Below are positions 50,556-58,401 of a DNA stretch of 64,000 nt, in pieces. Within the stretch, counting starts at the first letter, position 1; each line of letters starts with the position of its first letter. Location of the stretch: contig JAKEKT010000061.1 in the NCBI GenBank assembly GCA_021495925.1, positions 176,152-240,151 on the forward strand. Reading direction: 5' to 3'. A program made the translations under genes and the position numbers. This DNA is from Diplodia intermedia. Taxonomy: Eukaryota > Ascomycota > Dothideomycetes > Botryosphaeriales > Botryosphaeriaceae. The notes under the pieces are model-generated. The model ran no database searches, was not told the origin of the DNA, and worked only from the letters and a program-made list of their open reading frames with translations.

Positions 50556-51149
50556 ATGAAGACCTCCATCACCTTCGCCGCCCTCGTGGGCTTTATCGCC
50601 ACCGGTGCCATCGCCACCCCCATCCCGGAGTCGGCCGCCGTCGACGCCTCCGCTGCTGATACCGTCGAGCCTGCTTGGGACTATGGAAAGAGAACCGTCG
50701 AAGTTCAGGAGCGCGATGACGCTACTGATGCCAACGTTGACTGGGATTACGGGAAGAGGAATGCGGACGATGCGACCGACGTCAGCGTCGATTGGGACTA
50801 CGGGAAGAGGAACGCAGACGATGCGGCCGATGTCAGCGTCGATTGGGACTACGGCAAGAGGAGCGCCGACGACGCTACGGACGTCAGTGTTGATTGGGAC
50901 TACGGAAAGAGGGATGCCGATGACGCTACCGACGTCAATGTTGACTGGGATTACGGAAAGAGGAACGCCGGAGCGGAGGACGATGCTACGGATGTTAGTG
51001 TCGATTGGGACTACGGAAAGAGGGACGCCGATGATGCCACTGATGTCAACGTCGACTGGGACTACGGGAAGAGGGATGCCGAAGCTGAGAAGCGCGATGA
51101 TACCACCGATGCCAACGTGGACTGGGACTACGGGAAGAGGACTGTCTAG
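50556..51149 (+). CDS. Secreted Kex2-processed repeat precursor (WDYG peptides)
   Basis: 197 residues with no intron. A signal peptide (1-20, MKTSITFAALVGFIATGAIA) is followed by nine WDYGKR motifs at 41, 63, 80, 97, 114, 131, 151, 168 and 190. Eight of them end the same 13-residue core, DD(A/T)(T/A)D(V/A)(S/N)VDWDYG, at 54-66, 71-83, 88-100, 105-117, 122-134, 142-154, 159-171 and 181-193. Before the cores are KR plus X-Ala dipeptides (NA, SA, DA), NAGAE, EKR or QER. Known: KR is the Kex2 site, and X-Ala spacers are trimmed by Ste13-type dipeptidyl peptidase, as in yeast alpha-factor. Fungal KEP proteins and dikaritin RiPP precursors share this plan. Inferred: the gene releases about eight copies of an acidic Trp/Tyr peptide. 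I see no UstY/DUF3328 gene nearby, so a modified RiPP is not established. It lacks the Cys pair of usual alpha-pheromones. Start: A at -3 and a good signal peptide. Confidence 0.85.
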   Translation: MKTSITFAALVGFIATGAIATPIPESAAVDASAADTVEPAWDYGKRTVEVQERDDATDANVDWDYGKRNADDATDVSVDWDYGKRNADDAADVSVDWDYGKRSADDATDVSVDWDYGKRDADDATDVNVDWDYGKRNAGAEDDATDVSVDWDYGKRDADDATDVNVDWDYGKRDAEAEKRDDTTDANVDWDYGKRTV

Positions 51150-51221
51150 GAACGTCCGAAGCCTAATGCTGCTTGGGATTACGGCATGACCGTGGATGGC
51201 TCGGATGAGCAGAGATTTTAG
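51150..51221 (+). pseudogene. Vestigial extra WDYG repeat after the stop codon
   Basis: Directly after the TAG (51147-51149) the same frame stays open for 23 codons and encodes ERPKPNAAWDYG, then a changed end (MTVDG) instead of KR, and a TAG at 51219-51221. The segment TV-stop-ER lines up with TVEVQER of the first repeat. The stop may therefore be a former CAG codon, a C-to-T change at CpA, the dinucleotide RIP prefers. It shows the coding region was once longer, or allows a readthrough form. Confidence 0.65.
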
Positions 51222-51523
51222 ACTACATGTGCACTACGGAGTAGGTGTCGAGCTTCGTTTCTTTTCTTCTCGCTCTCTGAAATCGCAGGCGTATATCTGG
51301 TATACCGCATTTCGTTACCCATGCTGTGAGACTGTGACCATCATTTCGAGTGTGACAAACAAACGGGAATCTCATTCAGATGTACAAAATTCTCTTAGAG
51401 TCCTGAATCGCTCCCAAAACCATGCGATGTCCTCTTAACCGTGCAGTGCGCTCCTGCCCGTACAACCAAGGAACCCCCAATACCATGAGCCCTGACCACG
51501 ATGCGCCAATCCACGTCCAAAAT

Positions 51524-51818
51524 TTAGTTGTCACTCTCATTACGTGGGTAGGAGAAGTCGCGACCGTAGGTCTCGATGATCCAGATGTGCATAGCGTAGT
51601 AGACGTAGCTGTCAGCATTGAGGACGGTCTTGCTCTTTATCAGTGTCCTTCAAGACGTGGGGGCTGTATGCGCCATAGGCGGGATCTTGGACCAGGTGAC
51701 CGGTGGCCTTCTTGCCGACCTCGGGATAGTGCATGAACTCGTGTAAGACATTGGCGGCCTGGAAGGCGCGGTTGATGGTGTCGGTGTTGATGTGCTCGGC
51801 GAATGACGATCTTTCTAA
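51524..51818 (-). pseudogene. M35 aspzincin metallopeptidase, C-terminal fragment with frameshift
   Basis: The minus-strand frame encodes FQAANVLHEFMHYPEVG, with the zinc-binding HExxH as HEFMH (51729-51743), then LVQDPAYGAY, the Asp/YG part of the aspzincin motif. After an extra base in a T-run (51636-51638) the other frame continues NADSYVYYAMHIWIIETYGRDF to TAA at 51524-51526. Known: M35 peptidases (deuterolysin, Lys-specific endopeptidase) use HExxH plus a downstream Asp in GTxDxxYG, then NA(D)SY. The right end abuts a possible splice acceptor (TTGTAG), but no upstream exon or signal peptide follows, so the N-terminal two-thirds is missing. Probably a dead remnant. Confidence 0.7.
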
Positions 51819-51984
51819 CTACAATTGGGATTGGATAGTGATGCGACGTCACCAGCAACAGCCCCCACCAACGGCCCGCAGGCAGCAGCCGCAGCGGGCC
51901 GCCCCGCCTCCTTCCGTCGCCGCGAACACAAAAAGATCGTCGCTCGAACCCAATCCGCTCGCTCATCACAAAGGTCCTTTCACC

Positions 51985-53124
51985 ATGCCATCTCCCGATC
52001 CCGTTCTGTCGCTCCGCCTCCGCCAAGGCGTCTCCGCCGGCAACGACATCCTCCAACTCCACCGCCCCAGCTTCGACAACTACAACAACCTCCAAATCAC
52101 CACCTTCTCTTCCAAACGCACCGTAATCCTCTCCTGTTGCGGCCTCCGTTCCGACAGCCAGCTGGACATTGATGCTGCCCTCAATGCCGGTCTACTCGAG
52201 CTCGTCGGGGATCAACGTCAGCACTCGCGCGATCAACACGCCGCTGCGCCGCCTGGGGAACTAGCCGTGCCGCCACGACCCTCGCCCGAAGGCTCCCAGC
52301 TACTCGCCGGCCTCGAGATCGGCGACTCGGCGTCCTGGAAAGACTCACTCGAAGTCGGAACGACGTACGTGCTTCGCTTCGCCGCCGACGATGGCGACGA
52401 CGGCCGCAAAGCATGGTGTCGCTATGCGGACGACGATAGCAACGAGAAGCTTCCCGTAGCGCTGGACCGCTCGAGTAGCATTCGCTTCAACGTGTGGGCC
52501 GACGCAGCGCCACCCGCCTTCTCTGCCATCTTCGGCGTCGAGCCGCCCGTTGCGCATCGCTCGGGGAGCCCGCCGTTCAGATTCATCGTCGAGCTGACGT
52601 GCGACTCGTCCTCGTCCTCATCTCCTGCCTCCGACGGCAGCAGCAACGATCAGCAGCCGCGGCCCGTCACGGTGTGCACGCAGCGCACCTCGTTCGGCGC
52701 CAACCTGCCCGTCAGCGGCCGCGGCCTCAATAGCGTCGAGCAGCTCGTCCACTGCGTCGACGTCGCGTCGGGCACCGAGCCCGACTGGCCCGCGCGCTTC
52801 GAGTGCTTCGATTCAGACCCATGGGGCGCGTTTCCCCCGGCTGATCAGTTCGTCGAGCTGGCGCCCGGAGCGACATGGCGGTTCGAGTACACGCTCGATC
52901 GGGCGGCGGGCTTGGGCGAGCTGGTAACCGGGAACAGGTACAGGGTTGAGATGGCGGACGAGGCGAAGGAGGGGTTTGGCATGTGGATGATGGGAAGCAA
53001 GAAGGATTTGCTGAGGGGGAGTGTGGAGGAGAGGAAGGAGAGGTGGAAGCCGGGTTCGAGGGGGAGTGGGAAAGCGGGAGTGAGGCAAATTAATGGGCCT
53101 GTGTTTTTTGAAGTTGTGGAGTGA
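51985..53124 (+). CDS. Hypothetical protein, 379 aa
   Basis: The frame is open from 51733, but the first 84 codons are low-complexity (poly-Gln/Pro/Arg) and overlap the M35 remnant. I choose the Met at 51985 (MPSPDPVLSLRLRQG), after which composition becomes protein-like. No signal peptide or transmembrane helix is visible. There is a Ser-rich stretch (DSSSSSSPASDGSS) in the middle, a Trp/acid-rich region (DSDPWGAFPPADQFVELAPG) and a basic C-terminal part (KERWKPGSRGSGK). The alternation of short hydrophobic strands (TTYVLRFAA, RFIVELTC, TWRFEYTL, GPVFFEVVE) suggests a beta-rich fold. I do not recognise the family. No introns or lesions are seen, so it is probably a real gene. Confidence 0.65.
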   Translation: MPSPDPVLSLRLRQGVSAGNDILQLHRPSFDNYNNLQITTFSSKRTVILSCCGLRSDSQLDIDAALNAGLLELVGDQRQHSRDQHAAAPPGELAVPPRPSPEGSQLLAGLEIGDSASWKDSLEVGTTYVLRFAADDGDDGRKAWCRYADDDSNEKLPVALDRSSSIRFNVWADAAPPAFSAIFGVEPPVAHRSGSPPFRFIVELTCDSSSSSSPASDGSSNDQQPRPVTVCTQRTSFGANLPVSGRGLNSVEQLVHCVDVASGTEPDWPARFECFDSDPWGAFPPADQFVELAPGATWRFEYTLDRAAGLGELVTGNRYRVEMADEAKEGFGMWMMGSKKDLLRGSVEERKERWKPGSRGSGKAGVRQINGPVFFEVVE

Positions 53125-53186
53125 GCTTGGTGTTTGGCTCTTGGAGAGCACTGTGCACGCCCAGTTCAACAAGCCATAGGATTTTG

Positions 53187-54011
53187 TGCCATCGAGGCTA
53201 GTCAAGCCAGAGTTATCTGAGCCCCAACAAAGATATTCATTCGTCCTGGAAGAGAACCTCCCGCCCAGAATCCAATACATAGCGATACGCTACTGCTCGG
53301 ACCGCAAGCCCGCCGAGAAGATGCTGCGACTCATCCAGGCGAACGTAGAAATCCTAAAGTTCGGGGGTCCAATATCCACACTTCCCAAGACATACCGCGA
53401 CGCCTTCAAGATCATCTCAAGATCATCTCCGAGCTCAGAACCCCATACCTCTGGATCGAACGACTCTACATCATCCAAAACTCCGTATCGGACTGGGTCC
53501 AAGAAGCCTCCCTCATGCAATCCGTCTACTCCGCCACCAACCTCACCATCTGCGCCCATGGCGCTTTTAAAGACGTGGGTGGTTACTTCTTTATGCATGA
53601 CCCTTTTTGTATCTCACCCGCCATTCTTGCCCTCGACTCCCCCCACTTCATCGGCAAATTCGGCGCCACGTGGGCGAAGCGCTTCACCTCCCCCGTCACC
53701 AAGCGCGCCTGGGTGCTGCAGGAACAGCTACTCTCCCCGCGCAACCTCTACTTCAGCTACGAGCAAGTCTTCTGGGAATGGACGCGCGCCGCCACCTACT
53801 ACGAGACGTACCCGCACGGCATTCCCGCCACCGCCGCCACCGCCCGTGTCGTCGGGCCCGAGAGCCCCCGCCGGAGCGGAGGCGCGCACCGAGTTGGTTG
53901 TTGGCGGCACCCGAGGCGAAGCTGGCGAATCCTGGGCATGATCTGAAGGAGGGTGCGGAGATGTTGGTGGGGGATTTGACGAACACACGTTTGGAAGCAA
54001 TACGTTCATGA
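53187..54011 (+). pseudogene. HET-domain (heterokaryon incompatibility) gene, broken
   Basis: The first frame gives IQYIAIRYCSDRKPAEKMLRL and ISTLPKTYRDAFKIIS. The next gives ELRTPYLWIERLYIIQNSVS, DWVQEASLMQSVYS, TICAHGA, KRAWVLQEQLLSPR and FSYEQVFWEW. Known HET motifs are 'Y.ALSYCWG', 'LP.T..DAI', 'YLWIDSLCIIQ', 'DW..E...M..VY..A' and 'R.W..QE.LLS.R'. The frames are separated by an exact 11-bp tandem duplication aagatcatctc (53408-53418, 53419-53429). Canonical SYCWG is RYCSD and WIDSLCIIQ is WIERLYIIQ. After about 53830 the frame drifts into GC-rich, non-HET sequence and ends. HET proteins trigger cell death after fusion with a non-self strain. This copy cannot make an intact protein. Confidence 0.8.
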
Positions 54012-54225
54012 CTGATTTATGTAGCCTCGTAGAGCTACCGCGAACTCCTTTCAATTCTCCATAGAGCCTACATGATCAATCCAAGGACCCAACCATTCCG
54101 CGAGCCATTGATAGATCCCACCATCAAGTTTGTAGCCAAGACACTTCCGCCACGCACAACGCGCATCCGCCACCCCTCTATTTCCCCCAACCCCAAAGCG
54201 CACCAGACCCATCTTCCCATCTCCA

Positions 54226-54550
54226 TCAAGAGGAAATGTAGCAGCAAACAGCATAACAGTCCTGGGGCTGAGAAAGTAGAAAAAAGCGACAGTCAGCAAG
54301 CACGATTTCCAAAGATGTAGAATGGGGGACATCTCACCTGATCTTCGTAATCACCCCAACTCCAGTTGCGGAAGCTCTTGCCAATGGCATCGCAGTATTC
54401 CCCGATGCTGCCGTTGGCCGGCTGCAGGGGGCAGGTGGTAGCCGGAATGGTGGTGAGGACGAGCTCACATTCGTTGTACGTCTGCGGGACGGGCGCGGGG
54501 GCGGCGAAGGCCCCGGCGGCAACGAGGAGGAGGGTGGTGAAGGCGTGCAT
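54226..54550 (-). CDS. Small secreted cysteine-rich protein, 84 aa
   Basis: The start at 54548-54550 gives a signal peptide (MHAFTTLLLVAAGAFAA), then a mature part beginning PAPVPQTYNECEL. Exon 1 (54338-54550, 71 codons) ends at GTGAGA. A 70-nt intron (54268-54337) with TTGCTGAC branch and pyrimidine-rich CTCAG acceptor leads in phase 0 to exon 2 (54226-54267), which encodes PQDCYAVCCYISS and TGA. The mature protein of about 67 residues has six Cys (NEC, TTC, EYC, QDC and a CC pair), enough for three disulfides, and one N-glycosylation site (NGS) plus NWS. Without splicing the frame would end after VRCPPFYIFGNRAC with fewer paired Cys, so I prefer the spliced form. The profile fits an effector-like secreted protein. 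No family recognised. Confidence 0.7.
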
Positions 54551-56319
54551 GGTTTGTGATGGTGCCGTGTTTGTGATGGGGGGTGGGAGATGGCTTGGAT
54601 GGAATGGATGGAGGGGAGGTAACGAAGCGGCGGCGGGGACGGTTCTCTTATAGTCGGGTGTACTCTCGGTTGCGGAGGTGCAGCCGTGAGTAATCGACGG
54701 GGGTTGTCTTTTCTTCCTGGCTGAGCGCAAGAAAGTTTTGCCGGTTGGTAGAGTCTTGACTGGTATGGGCGCTTCTTTTGGCAGGCGATTAGTGAGATGA
54801 TCTGATGATATCTACGATCAGCCGATGAAGCGTTCGTCAATATTTAGTCCATGGGGCTTCGTTCTCGTATACATGTTTCAAGATGGGACAAGCGTGGCAG
54901 GTGGTAATGGATCTTGGCCAAACACCGTTAGGTTGCACTCGCCGCCAAGCGGTCGATCTCGGCACAGCTACCATCCCTGGCAGGTCTCCCTTACTTTGGT
55001 TAGCTGAGTGGCCTTATTGCCTTCCTATGCAAGACTTCGGGAACCTTGAACGGCGATAGTTCTTCTGACGTATAACCGCATGTCTAAACAAACTTCAAAT
55101 GTACATAAAACCGGCCAATATAGACAGCATGATCCATCACGGCCTTGGCGCCAAATCTTGGGAGCTGGTTTACAAGGTTGCATCATGCTTGTGGTGGTTT
55201 CGCGAATCCGAAAACTTCGTTCCGAAATGCATCCGTAGGTATCTTCAATGGCTTGTCTGACCATTTGTCGTGAAACTCAATGGCCATTCTTCGTGAAACT
55301 CAATGTGTCACTCGGTGTCCTTGTACTGTTTGTTTCCAGCTGCGCCGATGGCTGTGTCGTCAGAGGCGTTGTCCGTGAATCATGCGCCCAGCAATACCTC
55401 GGCGCAATTGTTCTTGCTTGAATGTTGCCGTTCGTACTTTGAAACGCGACTGGCCGGATTCTGCATCAGCGCCGATTAACGGCTGCGGATGCGGGGTTAA
55501 AAGAGCTGTCAAGTCAAGCGAACACGAGCTTTGAGAAAACCCGTCATTAATAATGCTGCTTATATTACAAATCATTGACCCCTGCACCGGAACGGAGACG
55601 GAGATAGACGTGTGGTTGGTGCTTTTTAAGATATTTCCAACAGCTGTTAAGCTTTTACTCGCGGAATAATGCAGAGGTGTCGTGAAGTTTAGGTCAACTT
55701 CCTCGTCATCGACTTTTTAGGACAGCAAAGGCATCACCACCACTTGTGAAGACCATCTTTACGTGGAGCGTTGTAATAGTGTCATATAGTGCTTGGAATC
55801 TGGGATATCAAGTAGCCTGGAATTGAAGTCGTGCGCGCTGATAATCTCGGTAAGCATCAAGTTCTACAGCTCTATGAATCCGCGCTACGAACTATATTGC
55901 CAGTGCTTTGTCTACGACCCGAATGGTCTAATGGTCTCAAGGGGGACTTGGAGACTAGAAGCTTTTTAAATGCTCCTTCTCTTATGCAATGGACTAAATT
56001 TTCTCTCTGCTTGTTGGCAACTTTTGAGCTTGCGCCTGCCTGCAATACGAATGTAATAACATGAGCGTTGCGCCGGAATTTAGCACGGTGGACTATAGTC
56101 TTGCCCTTCTTCTTGAATCTCCGAGTATTCTTCGAGGCCGTATTGGGCCCAGACACTACTCTTGAAAGACCGTGCGCCATTTCTTGAAGGAACGTGATTC
56201 TCCCATAGCACTGGGAAGACAAGTAGAGCTTAAGTATTTCAAGCTCCCTGGTAGCTTCAAGAGTCAATCGGGAAGCTCTAACACTCCGTGGTTTTGCACG
56301 GCACTAAGCAGCGTCGTCA
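54551..56319. other. Intergenic region with no supported gene
   Basis: It contains the promoter of the small secreted-protein gene at its left end. A minus-strand frame at 55872-56267 (131 codons, basic, with a RRFKKKGK patch) is the longest candidate but has no recognisable motif and overlaps plus-strand frames. I leave it uncalled. Confidence 0.4.
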
Positions 56320-56953
56320 TCTTCTAACATTTTTTTACTTCCAGCAAGCTCGCTGTATTCCCGCATCACTTCACCGTTTGGAAGACCATAAATAAGATCG
56401 AAATCCTACCTTGATAGGCAAGGTGTAGCGACATCATGTCTTGATTCTTACGGGTAAAATATTCAGAGCTATGCACATGGTATAAGACAAATCCTGTCCC
56501 AGACATTTCACGACCGCACTGACGAAGGGAATGTATAACAAAAATACGGGAATTAAGGTCTTCCGTAGCACCGTCGTTCCAGTCCATTTTCGCCGCTGTA
56601 AGAGCTCTCCTGCGAAGGGTACAGCAATTTCATAAGGAAACCAACAAAGCCACGGTCAACTGATTCATGGAGACCCTTTCAGAAACCTTGTCATTCGCCG
56701 CCTCGTACTCAGTGCATAAATACGGGCAGAGCTTGCACTTGCCACGAATATGGACAAGGTTCTTGGCGAGGTTTGTGTATTCGGGAGTGAAGCCGTTCAG
56801 CGACAGCCAGTACAGAAGATCCGAGTAGAGATTGTAGTCGACAGTCCTGCCACATTCCTCTAGCATCGGGGGCGATTCCCACATGGTTTCCGAATCTGGC
56901 TTGACCGAGGCAGGCGGTGCTGCTTCTGTCCTAAACACGTTGTCCTTGGCCAT
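56320..56953 (-). CDS. Possible small multi-exon gene, function unknown
   Basis: The Met at 56951-56953 has a good start context (A at -3, G at +4) and opens 107 codons (to 56630) with acidic and proline-rich beginnings and a KCKLCPYLC cluster that could bind a metal. Further along the same strand 56366-56587 is open (SRIFVIHSLRQCGREM, GFVLYHVHSSEYF) and reaches a donor-like CAAG/GTAGGA, with acceptor-like AG sites downstream near 56327-56350. The exons might join through a CGCAG acceptor near 56611, but frames cannot be fixed from sequence alone. I recognise no family. It could also be non-coding. Confidence 0.3.
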
Positions 56954-58401
56954 GTTCGGGTCGCGTAACTCGAACTTGAAGATCAGATCCGCGCTTGGAC
57001 GTGTTCCACGGCGGCTCGAATCTCGATTCGAAGTATGCTCCCGTCTTCCACTTTTCTAACCTTGGTCGGTGACTCCAGTTCTCTGCTGGGGCGGGGGGTG
57101 GACCTACTCAACGACGGTAAGGCGGCAATTGAGAAGGGAGAAAAACGAAATGTACTGACTTTTCCTGTCTAATGTCGGTGGCAGCCGTTCACCCTTAAAG
57201 ATTATTTGGTCGAGGAGATGATTCACGTTCTTGCCGCCGAACCCTTAATAAAGCGCGTTCAAGGTATATGCTGTGGTCGAACGCATAAGGGTACCCTTCT
57301 TGGCGCGCTCGCACACAGCACAGTAAGCCTAATTCCCATGGCTGCAGTTCGAGAAGAGTAAAGAAGGGACTCGAAAGCATGCGTGAGGGATCGGGAGGCT
57401 TTCAAGAAAGCTTCTGCCGTCCGATTTCTAGGCCTGAGAACATTCATACTCGCCGGAGCGACTATAGTTATGCAAGGCTATCGCAGCCGGATGCGGAGGC
57501 CGACGAGATCCTGGAGTGTAGCGTAGTGTCCGGTGAAGGTGCGGAGAATCGCCTGAGCTGCATCTACGGCATCGCATGGATCTACACCCTGACAAAGGCG
57601 TACAGCCCTGTCTCTTGAGCATCATCCTTGAGCAAGACGGGAACCAGGTACCTCCACATGGGTAGTGAGTGGTCTGCTCGTTCCCCAGGCCCGGCAGCGG
57701 GAGATGACGCAATGGGTGACGGGAGACCGCTGTTGACGGAGATTAGATGGATTGGTCGATAGAGTCGAAGATCGACTGGGGCAGGGGGGGTAGAAACCCG
57801 TACTGGTGATCACGGTGACAGAGCTTGATTCTGCAGGTGATGAGGATGTTGGCGCATGTACGGTTGGATACACAAGAGTGACGGTCTGGTAGGGAGTTGG
57901 TAGGGGGTAAGAATGGCTTGGAGGGTTGACGTTGAGGAAAGGAATGTTTCCGGCGCGTCTGTAGCACGTCGCGCGTCGCGTGGATGACGCAATGCTTAGG
58001 TAGTCAGCTTGGTTCGTTTTCCTGCGCCCGCACCACCTGCACCTGCACCTCCGTGCCTCCTCCACCACCGCGCCGCCCTCCGCGCCGCCCGCGCCACCCC
58101 CACCTCTACACCTCGCTCGCCCTCACGCTCTGCACCTTCCTTGGATGTCCCGCACTGGCTCGAGTCAAGCTTCGTGCTGCAAACTCCCCTCGGGCGCGCT
58201 CTGCAGTGACATGTCTGAGTGCATTCCGGATCTTCAGTAATCCGCAAGAACAGGGCCACCTAAGCTTACCCCGCACCTCTCACCTCAGATCATCACCGCA
58301 CCCGAGAAGAGGCACCGCACTCGAGAAGCAATTGGGTGTCAACAGAAACAATAAGCATCCTTTCAACCTCACCGGACTCGCAAGGCCCTTCGTACTGCAC
58401 G
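56954..58401. other. Intergenic region, partly low-complexity
   Basis: No gene is supported. At 58020-58110 there is a C-rich, Pro/Ala-codon-like low-complexity tract (repeats of cctgcacc and cgccgcc) that opens frames on both strands by composition alone. The last few hundred bases are the likely promoter and 5' leader of the 58402 gene. Confidence 0.45.

Noticed and set aside
50556..51149. Classical alpha-factor mating pheromone
   Set aside because: The processing layout is similar, but the repeats lack the Trp-Cys...Cys peptide typical of Pezizomycotina alpha-pheromones. A signalling role remains possible but is not claimed.
50605..51189. Second 194-codon frame (Thr/Gly/Arg-rich) over the repeat precursor
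   Set aside because: It is the +1 shadow of the repeats. Periodicity is inherited from the 51-bp unit and it has no signal peptide.
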